Shown here: positions 47,931 through 58,356 of the stretch, piece after piece | Position numbering within the stretch: position 1 is the stretch's first letter | Layout of the letters: each line of letters opens with the position of its first letter | Assembly (NCBI RefSeq): GCF_000002425.4 | Contig: NC_037267.1 | Location: 10,367,398-10,431,397 of the forward strand | Source of the DNA: Physcomitrium patens | Lineage: Eukaryota; Streptophyta; Bryopsida; Funariales; Funariaceae | Reading direction: 5' to 3' | DNA length: 64,000 nucleotides | Position numbers and translations under genes: made by a program | The notes under the pieces: model-generated | Database searches by the model: none | Told to the model about the DNA's origin: nothing | The model's input: only the letters and a program-made list of their open reading frames with translations

Positions 47931-50900
47931 TCACCCCCTCCTTTAGCTTCGAGATCTCTGAGATGCAATATTATTGTTAATTAGTACCAACGTAAGAAAA
48001 CGAAGATCTGTCGTATAACGTCTGCTATGACTTCTAATTGTTGTTCACGAGGTAAGTGGTTCATCGATCCTTGAAGCTAATGGTAGTGATCCACACCTTC
48101 GACTTTTGACTAAGCATGAACTTTCGTGTCCTCATTGTGAAATTGTCCTACAAACATGCCTTTTGGCTGACCATCGTAAACAGGCTCAAACTCAAATACA
48201 ATCACCAATGATCAGTTATTCCGTATCCTTCGTCGTCGTCATGATGTAGGCAGTTTTTCATCTCGGGGTCACCATCGTGAACTAGTTGGTTGAGATAATC
48301 TGACTGGCATAGTATCTATCTCTTGGCTATCCATATCAGAAGACCAAACTATGGCTATTGAAAAAATTCTTCTTTATCTTGGAAGAAATAACTACATCAA
48401 ACTACGAGTTTTGGTGGTGCTCTCCCCCTTTCTTATATTCTTGGGTGAGCAAGCTTTAGAAAGAAGCTATCGTCGAACCGGCTTAGGTTTATGAGGATGT
48501 TGTTGATGAAACTCTTGTACCTTTTGTGACGAATTGGCAAGATTTTTAGCAGGTTCCCACGTTTGCTCATTAATGTCGTAGCCGCACCAATGAACAAGAT
48601 ACTCCAATTTGTCCCACCTTTGTTATGAATCCAACACCTTTTCAACCTCGTATTCTTCGTGGTTCTCGGATAATACTAGGTGGCGAACATTACACTCTTC
48701 CAAGAAAAGACGACTTTCGATAAGGCTCCAACAAAGAAACATGAAAGAGTGGATGTACCTTCATAGAAGCCGGTAATTCCAAACTGTACGCCACTCGATT
48801 GATTTGCTTCTGGATGATAAATAGTCCCAATCTTCAATAGTCTAACTTATCACATGGTCGCTTGGTCTTGATATTCCGTCAAAGAAGCCATGCTTTATCT
48901 CCAATTTTGAAAGTAGGTGCTTGATTTCGAAATCTATCTGCAGACGCCTTGTAGGATTTTTGAGCGGATTGTAATTGAAGCTTCAACATAGTTTGAAGCT
49001 CTGATAGTTGCTTCGTAAAGCCTTCAGCTCCTGGATTGTTATTTGTTAATGGACTCAATAAATCAAGCTTGAGATGATATCCATAGTTGGAAAAGTATGG
49101 TGTGTATTGAGTCGATGCATGGAGGGTGTTGTTATATGCAAACTCAGCTAGCGACAGATATGCGGTCCAATCATCTTGCTGATAGTTGATGCTGCATCGT
49201 AAGTATTGTTCCAAGACTTGGTTCACCCGTTCTGATTGGCCGTCAGTTTGAGGATGAAAAGCCGAAGAGAGCTTGATATCCACCTTCAGTATCTCAAAAA
49301 GAGATCTCCAAAACTTTGATTCAAACTGGGTTCTTTAATCTAATACGATATCATCTGATAGTCCATGATATCGATACATATTATCGAGAAAGAGCCTTGT
49401 TGTGATTTCACTGGACGATGTCTTCTTGCAAGGAACAAAGTGTGCCATCTTTGTAAGCCGATCTACAATGACAAAGATGCTGTCAAATGAATTCGATGAT
49501 GGCAGGTCCGTCATGAAGTCCATGGAAAATGAAGACTATGGTTGACATGAAATTGGCAATGGCTGTAAAAGTCCATAAGGGCAATGTCGAGGATTCATGG
49601 ATCTTGAACAAATATCGTAGGAGAGGACAAAATCTTTTACATCCTTCCACATTTGGGGCCACGAGATATCTCGAGAAATAAGCCCCAGGGTCTTGCTAAA
49701 TCCAAAATGTCCCAGAGCTGGAAAATCATGGCGAGATTGAAGAACTCGAAGTCGTGCTAATCCTTTTGGAATATACAACCACTCCTCAAAGTATAAAAGA
49801 TCTCCCTCCACCTAGAACTTGTTGTCATTGGTACGCTGCTTGATATCAACGGCTACTAGATCTTCAATGGTCAGGGCACATACCTGGTTCAGGAAGTCAG
49901 CATCAATTGGCACAATAGTAGCGCAAAGCTGAAATTACTCTGGCTTCAACAATGTCGTACATTGTTGATCAAATGCTGCTTCTCCAGCCTTTGGTACAAG
50001 ATACGATCTCCTCGATAAGGCATCGGATAATCCTTGCTACTTTCCAGGTCGATAAGTGATAATAAAATTGAATCTAGATAGCAACATACTCCACCGAGCT
50101 TGACGTCGATTTCAAACTTGAGCCGACATGAAATACTCTAAATTCTTGTGATCTGTGTATACGGTCACTGGATGTGCAGCTCTTTTAAGAAAGTGATGCC
50201 ATTCTTAGAAAGAATCCACTATAGCAAAAAGTTCCTTATCGTGGATCTCATAATTGATTTCAACAGCAAAGAACTTTCGAGAATGAAATGCATCTAGATG
50301 GAGCTTTTTGTCTTCTCCCATTTCTGAAAGTATAGCTCCTAAAGCAAAATCCGAAGCATCAGTTTCTAAAAAGAAGGCCTTTATAAAAGCTGGATGTACC
50401 AAGATTGGAGTGGTAGTAAATGCTATCTTCAGGTCTTGAAACGCCTTTTCTGCTAGAGGTCTCCATTCCAGCTTATCCTTGCATGTCAATCGAGTGAGAA
50501 GAGTAGCAACTTGAGAGTAATTCTTGATGATGATTCGATAGAAGTTAGTAAAACTAAGAAAGCATTGTATGTCTCTAACTGTCTTTAAAACCTCCCAGGA
50601 CACGATTGCTTCCACCTTCTTGGGGTCCATCTTCAAGCCTTCCGTAGTCGCAACGAACCTCAAAAATTCCATCTCTATTTGGTGAAATAAACACTTCTCC
50701 AATTTGGTATATAGTCCTCGCTTGCATAGTTTCTCCAAGACCAAATAAATGTACTTTTCATGCTCTTCCTCATTTTTGGAGAATATTAGAATATCATTCA
50801 AATAGATGACAACAAAATCGTCAAGGTACTCCCGAAAAATATCATTCATCATATGTTGGAAGACTACTGGATCATTGGTAAGACCAAAGGGCATGACATT

Positions 50901-52435
50901 ATACTCAAAATGGCCATATCTTGTACGGAATGCTGTCTTTCACTCATCTCCTTCTTTGATTTGTACGAGGTTATAAGCTCCCCTTAGATCAATTTCTGTA
51001 AAGATCCTTGCACGTCCAAGTTGTTCTAAGAGACCATAAATCAAGGGTAACGGGTAACGATTCTTCTTTGTTATCTTGTTGAGGCCTCGATAGTCCATGC
51101 ACATCCGCAACGAGCCATCTTTCTTCTTTACAAATAAGATGGGTGCCCTAGCTGATGATTTTGAATGATGGATGAAGTTCTTGGCTAGATTCTCATCGAT
51201 GTACTTCCGCAACTCCACCAACTCAGTCTGTGACAGATTGTAGATTGGGCCAAAAGGCGGTTGTGCTCCTTCTTGTAAGTCTATGGCGCAATCATATGGT
51301 CGGTGTTCCGGTAGCATGTCAGCATTCTTCTTTTGAAACACGTCTTTAAAATCTTTATATTGCTCAAGTATACTTGCTGTCGAGATCTTTCTCCGGTAGT
51401 TGGAGCCGCATAAATGACAAACGGTGTACCTTCCTTAAATGATCTTACAAACACTCTTGCTCCAATGAATAAGGATTTCTTTATTTGGGATTTTCTACTA
51501 GGCTTGCTCTTGGATGCTTTTGTGGGAAAGGTTATCTTCTGCAACCTCCAATCTATGGATGGATTATACTTTTCTGACCAAGAAAGACCAAGAATAACAG
51601 GATTTGATGGAGTTTTAATAATATTGAGAATAATATGGCTACTATGGCCCTTAAATGTCACTTCTATAGGTTCTGATTCATGGGTGATACTACCAGACAA
51701 TAAAGGTCGTCCATCTATGACCTCAACGTGAACAAGTTTAGATTTTTATACTAAAGGAATCTTATGATGCTTTGCAAATTCTTCGTCTAAAAAACAAGCA
51801 GATGCTCCTGAATCTAATAATGTTAAGGTTCTCAATTTTTGAAGACCAATAAATAAAGGAATTATAAAGCAAAAGGCAGGTTGAGTGGAAAGAAAGGAAC
51901 CTGGTTGTTGTTGCAATATTTCACTGTCCAGTCGCACGGTTCCTATTGTGGCTGGGCATCCTCGTTTTCCTGAACAAATGCGCCCCTAGTCCTGATAATG
52001 CGTCGATTTTGCTTCTTGGAGCAATTTTCAACTTTGTGGCCTTCTTCACCGCAATATAAGCATAGACCTTCCTCCAAACGCCGCTTTTTTTCTTCTAGAG
52101 TAAGGAATTTGACACGTACCATATCAATTTGCATGTCTTCTACCTATGAATGTGAATTCACACTGCTTACCGACATAGTTGGGGCGTGGCAAACCATATG
52201 TTGTCTTGAGCATTGATCTTGGCGACGTTGGAATACGAGGTTATTGTACTTCACAACTTGGTTAATAGCTTCGTTGAGCGTTGACGGATCGAAAAGAGTT
52301 AGTAGTAAATCCTTCACATCGTCCTTTAAACTCCAATAGAATTGACTCATCAACGCTTCTTCGTCCCAATTGATGTCGCATGCTAGTTGCCTGAAATCTG
52401 ATGCATAGATTGATGTAGAGCGCATCCCTTGTCGT
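47544..52435 (-). mobile_element. family 1 chromovirus copy, minus strand, 5' truncated
   Basis: From 52435 downwards: gag (about 52430-51960, with a zinc knuckle LYCGEEGHKVENCSKK), pol with protease ([16 protein letters not shown] near 51790), RT (VVIYLNDILIFS near 50800), RNase H, integrase (MDFMTDLPSSNSFDSIF near 49520), the chromodomain near 48600-48480, the extra frame (about 48335-48000) and a short LTR (47544-47930). Its 5' LTR and the start of gag are missing where a family 3 LTR begins. The 3' LTR sits in family 3 pol-upstream sequence (after GTAAT). It is broken in roughly ten or more places, clearly older than the 10.8 kb copy. Confidence 0.88.
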
Positions 52436-52971
52436 TGTCATGTTGTAACACGAGTATACTGTGAAAATATAAAGGAAGAGGACTTTTATTAATGTTCAGT
52501 TATCTCGAATATTGGGAGCAACGACCAATTCCAGTGCAAATACTAAGAGGCTAGGTTCAGTCACCCCGTTACAGTCAGCCGCGGCATACTGAAATGCTCC
52601 ATTCGATTACTATAACGGGAGTCTGCAGGAAGAGAAAGGACCAATTCACATGACGGGTGAGTCTAGTTTGAAGAGCCAATTGGATCCAATTTCAAGAATC
52701 CAATCTGGGTCCTCTTACCCAATATGAGACCTGAATTGGTCAGGCAATCCAATGCAGTCTAATTACTGAAAAATCCGGATCTTACTACTAAATTCTTATC
52801 CAATATGAGACCTGAATTGGTCGGGCGACTCAATGTGGTCCTGATTATGGGGTTTCGATTCTGTTTCAAGCTGTCCTGTTCTCTGTGCCGTTTCAGGGAA
52901 CGTTGTTTTTGGTAAAAGGATCTCTTAAAGGTAAAAATGGAGGAGAAAGCTCTGACGGCGAGAGCTAATTT

Positions 52972-53070
52972 TAGATCCAAGACGGAAGGATCCAATTCCG
53001 AATCCAAGACAGAAGGAGCCAATTCCGGATCCAAGACGGAAGGAGCCAATTCCGGATCCAAGACGGAAGA
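52972..53070 (+). repeat. 27-bp tandem repeat, about 3.6 units
   Basis: Unit GGATCCAAGACGGAAGGAG followed by CCAATTCC. The 27-bp length keeps a reading frame, giving the 9-residue repeat GANSGSKTE. The corresponding array in the second LTR has about 7.6 units. Confidence 0.9.
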
Positions 53071-53137
53071 TTGAAGAGATTCAGAGGCTAGGGTTTGAAA
53101 GAGGGGAGAATTAGGGTTAAAGGGGAAGAAGGTTAAG

Positions 53138-53290
53138 AAATAGGGGGGGTTTTTTTGGGGGGTTTTTTCAGTGGGTTTTTTTAGTGGGTTTTTTCAGTGG
53201 GGTTTTTTTAGGGGGTTTTTTCGGAGGGTTTTTTCAGTGGGTTTTTTCAGTGGGGTTTTTTCAATGAGGGTTTTTTGGATCAAAGAGCTA
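53138..53290 (+). repeat. G-run tandem array, possible G-quadruplex
   Basis: About ten units of the GGG(G)TTTTTTCAGT type, each with a run of three to seven G. The second LTR has only one or two such units at this place (about 56986-57020). Confidence 0.85.
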
Positions 53291-54119
53291 GCTTCAAGCT
53301 CTTTTCAAGGTCACTAGTTTGGTTTCATTAGGATTTATGAGGGGAGAGCAATCGCTGCTCAAAGTCAGTGTTTATTTTGGTGTTTCAGATTTTATATAAA
53401 ACATTGATGGTTTGCATTCTCAATCGGTTTGTGCAAGTTGTGTAGCATCTATGGATCAAAATTTGGTATTGTCTGGATAGTCGGGTGTGCTAAGTGTATA
53501 CAAAAATTTTTGTTAATCTAACGATGCAATCAAGAGATATCTGGGTTTTAGTACAAAGAGTTGTCGGAAGTTGGCAGTCTAGGGTTGGATAGGATTTCTG
53601 TGATATCTGAAGATCTACCAGTTGGATCGACGTAATTTTTGGCTTGGAAATAGAAGATTTGGAGATCAAGTGGCTATTCAATTTTGAGCTGGAGTTAACG
53701 GTTGACAAAGGAGAAATCACTTCTGGAGTTTCTACATCAAATTTCAAGGTTGCGGCCGAGTGTCATCAGTGCGATTTTTGGGCGTTTTCTTGCAATCTGT
53801 AAGTTGGATTGGGCTAAAATTTTTTGAGCATATAGAAGGCTTATACTGGTATTTAGGTGCAAAATTTCACACTAAGTGGACGGTTGGATCAAAAGTTACA
53901 GCTTGTCAAAGCTCACTAGCTAGGATTAGGGCTTGTTAAGAAAAATAAAAACAACTTAATTATAAAAGAAATAAAGCAATTGGAATATTGTATGGTTAAA
54001 ATGACTATGAGGAGTGTTTTTAAATACTTGGGAATTGATATTTCAATTATATTCTTCATACATGGATAAAATCTATTAAGGTTTCTTTATTATTTACAAA
54101 AACAACTATACCTTCCACA

Positions 54120-55238
54120 ACCAGATACCCAATGTATTCCCAAACAAGAGAGCACGTAATACGACATAAGTAGTGAACCCGACGTGAACGTTTGGGGTGG
54201 AAGGTATTGGATTTTGTATGCGGTTATTTGGATTGATGGTGCAAGATGATAAGGTTGATTTAAGAGTTTTTGGAAGACTTGGAGCTTTGGAGGATATTTT
54301 GAAAAGCAATGGTGATATTTGGATTATTATGGAGTATATTATGGCTTATAGACATCTTGGGGCATTTTGAGGTATCATAAGTTATTTATTGGAGCATTTC
54401 AAGGGATATTTTTTTAACATTGTGGAAGAAAATGGAAGATATTTCAATGAAGTCTTTAGATAGGTTGAATACTTTGGATGGACCAAATATTAAAGAGTTT
54501 TTTGAGGCTTTTTGTATATTCATGGAAGAACAACAAAAGATACAAGCAATTGAAAGGGATATCACAAAGGCATTACAAGGAATTTTCAACAAATTTGGGA
54601 GGTTTAACGGATGCAATATCACTAAGTTTTTACAAGTTTATACATGTGAGATGGAGATATGCCAAATCCCTGAGGCAAAGATGATTTCAAGCTTTTATTT
54701 GGCTATTGAACCTGGGATTCATAGAAAGGTGAAGAGATTACTTGAAAGGGATGTGGAGACATGGTCAAAATTTCAAGAACTTTTGAAGAAAGAATTTATT
54801 GATGCAAATGAGGATAAGATTACCAAGCGACAATTTTTGGATTGGATAGAATTACAACCAGGCACGCATATGGATCTTTATGAATTCTTGAAAGAATTTG
54901 AAAAGAGGTTTTATCGATTTTCATCCTCAGAGAGACAGTCATTGGATGTTATAAAAATAGAATTATTTTTAAATGGTCTTGATGATGCCATGGGAGACAA
55001 ACTTTTTATACTTCTTGCAGATGAGTCTACGGAGAGTGGTTGTACTAGCAATTGGGAAGAGTTGAAAGAAGCAACAATTCTTTTAGCAAAGCAACAAAGA
55101 GCACAAGCTAAAGGAGTTGGAGTATGATCTAAGAAATCTTCTACTTTGGCTTCTATATCATCTTTATCAATACAAGGGATTAATCTTGAAAAAAGAGAAA
55201 TAGAACAGCAACTGGAGGACTTCAAAGGAGGAGCCAAT
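54120..55238 (+). pseudogene. family 3 leader and gag start
   Basis: The leader ACCAGATACCCAATGTATTC is followed, from about 54420, by gag text: MEDISMKSLDRLNTLDGPN, FNKFGRFNGCNITKFLQVYT, LDWIELQPGTHMDLYEFLKE and GDKLFILLADESTESG, ending in a coiled stretch at the gap. The wording is of the same gag type whose C-terminal part (ERILNAKVGFTLKEVLRIAK) is seen in the minus-strand copy near 62800. The part before the gap reads as one of the best kept gag pieces in the window; the state of the whole is unknown. Confidence 0.7.
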
Positions 55239-56052
55239 NNNNNNNNNNNNNNNNNNNNNNNNNNNNNNNNNNNNNNNNNNNNNNNNNNNNNNNNNNNNNN
55301 NNNNNNNNNNNNNNNNNNNNNNNNNNNNNNNNNNNNNNNNNNNNNNNNNNNNNNNNNNNNNNNNNNNNNNNNNNNNNNNNNNNNNNNNNNNNNNNNNNNN
55401 NNNNNNNNNNNNNNNNNNNNNNNNNNNNNNNNNNNNNNNNNNNNNNNNNNNNNNNNNNNNNNNNNNNNNNNNNNNNNNNNNNNNNNNNNNNNNNNNNNNN
55501 NNNNNNNNNNNNNNNNNNNNNNNNNNNNNNNNNNNNNNNNNNNNNNNNNNNNNNNNNNNNNNNNNNNNNNNNNNNNNNNNNNNNNNNNNNNNNNNNNNNN
55601 NNNNNNNNNNNNNNNNNNNNNNNNNNNNNNNNNNNNNNNNNNNNNNNNNNNNNNNNNNNNNNNNNNNNNNNNNNNNNNNNNNNNNNNNNNNNNNNNNNNN
55701 NNNNNNNNNNNNNNNNNNNNNNNNNNNNNNNNNNNNNNNNNNNNNNNNNNNNNNNNNNNNNNNNNNNNNNNNNNNNNNNNNNNNNNNNNNNNNNNNNNNN
55801 NNNNNNNNNNNNNNNNNNNNNNNNNNNNNNNNNNNNNNNNNNNNNNNNNNNNNNNNNNNNNNNNNNNNNNNNNNNNNNNNNNNNNNNNNNNNNNNNNNNN
55901 NNNNNNNNNNNNNNNNNNNNNNNNNNNNNNNNNNNNNNNNNNNNNNNNNNNNNNNNNNNNNNNNNNNNNNNNNNNNNNNNNNNNNNNNNNNNNNNNNNNN
56001 NNNNNNNNNNNNNNNNNNNNNNNNNNNNNNNNNNNNNNNNNNNNNNNNNNNN
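55239..56052. other. assembly gap (814 N)
   Basis: An unbroken run of N inside a repeated element. Any reading frame crossing it is an artefact. The gap size may be an estimate, so the internal length of this element is not reliable. Confidence 1.
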
Positions 56053-56172
56053 GTTGGATGTTTCCAATTTACTTGTATAAGATGGATACATGGATTCTTG
56101 GTATTGCATAAAGAATAATGGTGTACTGAATTTGGCACATACCGGAGGATGTGCAGGTTCAGAGGGGGTGGA

Positions 56173-57855
56173 TGTGGTGTTGTAACACGAGTATACTGTG
56201 AAAATATAAAGAAAGAGGACTTTTATTAATGTTCAGTTACCTCGAATATTGGGAGCAACGACCAATTCCAGTGTAAATACTGAGAGGCTAGATTCAGTCA
56301 CCCCGTTACAGTCAGCCGGGGCTTACTGAAATGCTCCGTTTGATTCCAATAACGGGAGTTAGCAGAAAGGGAAAGGGCCAATTCAACGACGGGTGAGCCT
56401 GATTCAAAGAGCCAATTGGATCCAATTTCAAGACATCCAATCCAGGTCCTCTTATCCAATATGAGACTTGAATTGGTCGGGCAGCCCAATGCGGTCCAAT
56501 TGCGGGAACATCCAGGTCTTACTACGGGTCTCTTATCCAATATGAGACCTGAATTGGTCGGGCGACTCAATGTTGTCCCGATTACGGGGCTCCGATTCCG
56601 TTTCAGGCTGTTCCGTCCTTTATGCTGTTCCGGGGACGTCCTTTTGATAAAAGGATCTCTTAAAGGTAAAAACGGAGGAGAAAGCTCTGACGACAGAGCC
56701 AATTCTGGATCTAAGACGGAAGGAGCCAATTCCGGATCCAAGACGGAAGGAGCCAATTCCGGATCCTAGACGGAAGGAGCCAATTCCGGATCTAAGATGG
56801 AAGGAGCCAATTCCGGATCTAAGATGGAAGGAGCCAATTTTGGATCCAAGACGGAAGGAGCCAATTTCGGATCCAAGATGGAAGGAGCCAATTTCGGATC
56901 CAAGACGGAAGATTGAAGAAATTCAGAGGCTAGGGTTTGAAAGAGGGAAGAATTAGGGTTAAAGGAGAGGAAGGTTAAGAAATAGAGGGGGTTTTTTCAG
57001 ATCGGGTTTTTGGAATCGAAGAGCTAGCTTCAAGCTCTTTTCAAGGTCACTAGTTTGGTTTCATTAGGGTTTGTGAGGGGAGAGCAATCGCTGCTCAAAG
57101 TTAGTGTTTATTTTGGTGTTTCAGATTTTATATAAAACATTGATGGTTTGCATTCTCAATCGGTTTGTGCAAGTCGTGTAGCATCTATAGATCAAAATTT
57201 GGTATTGTCTGGATAGTTGGGTGTGCTAAGTGTATACAAAAATTTGTGTTAATCTAACGATGCAATCAAGAGATATCTGGGTTTTAGTACAAAGGGTTGT
57301 CGGAAGTTGGTAGTCTAGGGTTGGATAGGGTTTTTGTGATATCTGAAGATGTACCGGTTGGATCGACGTAATTTTTGGCTTGGTAATAGAAGATTTGGAG
57401 ATCAAGCGGCTATTCAATTTTGAGCTGGAGTTAACGGTTGACAAAGGAGAAATCACTTTTGGAGTTTCTACATCAAATTTCAAGGTTGCGGCCGAGTGTC
57501 ATCAGTGCGATTTTTGGGCGTTTTCTTGCAATCTGTAAGTTGGATTGGGCTAAAATTTTTTGAGCATATAGAAGGCTTATACTGGTATTTAGGTGCAAAA
57601 TTTCACACTAAGTGGACGGTTGGATCAAAAGTTACAGCTTGTCAAAGCTCACTAGCTAGGATTAGGGCTTGTTAAGAAAAATAAAAACAACTTAATTATA
57701 AAAGAAATAAAGCAATTGGAATATTGTATGGTTAAAATGACTATGAGGAGTGTTTTTAAATACTTGGGAATTGATATTTCAATTATATTCTTCATACATG
57801 GATAAAATCTATTAAGGTTTCTTTATTATTTACAAAAACAACTATACCTTCCACA
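56173..57855 (+). repeat. second LTR of family 3 element
   Basis: Starts TGTGGTGTTGTAACACGAGT after the polypurine tract and ends CCTTCCACA, 1683 bp. It has about 7.6 units of the 27-bp repeat (56707-56910) and a short G-rich part. It is followed by another leader and gag start, so it is at once the 3' LTR of one unit and the 5' LTR of the next. Confidence 0.8.
56707..56910 (+). repeat. 27-bp tandem repeat, about 7.6 units
   Basis: Same unit as 52972-53070, with C/T variants at a few positions. It lies in an open frame of 117 codons (56416-56769) that covers the gag-derived part of the LTR (LLSNMRPELVGRLNVVPITG) and the first repeats. Confidence 0.9.
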
Positions 57856-58356
57856 ACCAGATACCCAATGTATTCCCAAACAAGAGAGCACGTAATACGA
57901 CATAAGTAGTGAACCCGACGTGAACGTTTGGGGTGGAAGGTATTGGATTTTGTATGCGGTTATTTGGATTGATGGTGCAAGATGATAAGGTTGATTTAAG
58001 AGTTTTTGGAAGACTTGGAGCTTTGGAGGATATTTTGAAAAGCAATAGTGATATTTGGATTATTATGGAGTATATTATGGCTTTATAGACATCTCGGGGC
58101 ATTTTGAGGTATCATAAGTTATTTATTGGAGCATTTCTAGGGATATTTTTTTAACATTGTGGAAGAAAATACAAGATATTTCAATGAAGTCTTTAGATAG
58201 GTTGAATACTCTGGATGGACCAAATGTTAAAGAGTTTTTTGAGGCTTTTGTATATTCATGGAAGAACAACAAAAGATACAAGCAATTGAAAGGGATATCA
58301 CAAAGGCATTACAAGGAATTTTCAACAAATTTGGGAGGTTTAACGGATGCAACATC
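57856..58356 (+). pseudogene. second leader and gag start, cut by an inverted element
   Basis: Nearly identical to 54120-54620 (about 99%), then joins abruptly at about 58357 to a minus-strand LTR start. It is the stump of a second tandem unit. Confidence 0.75.

Larger units (their letters stand above)
52436..54119 (+). repeat. 5' LTR of family 3 element
   Basis: Starts TGTCATGTTGTAACACGAGT and ends CCTTCCACA, 1684 bp. It contains a gag-derived part (about 52500-52970), about 3.6 units of a 27-bp repeat (52972-53070) and an expanded G/T-rich array (53138-53290). Confidence 0.8.
52436..57855 (+). mobile_element. family 3 Gypsy element with both LTRs, internal part short and gapped
   Basis: LTR 52436-54119, leader and gag (54120-55238), an assembly gap (55239-56052), a short 3' tail with polypurine tract AGAGGGGGTGGA (56161-56172), and a second LTR 56173-57855. 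As assembled, the internal part is only about 2 kb, too short for gag-pol, so either the gap hides much more or the element is internally deleted. The left end lies in family 1 gag. The LTRs are close relatives (see findings). Coding potential cannot be judged because of the gap. Confidence 0.8.

Noticed and set aside
55146-56138. Long reading frames of about 300 codons on both strands
   Set aside because: They are made of the 814-N gap; N runs contain no stops, so the frames are artefacts.
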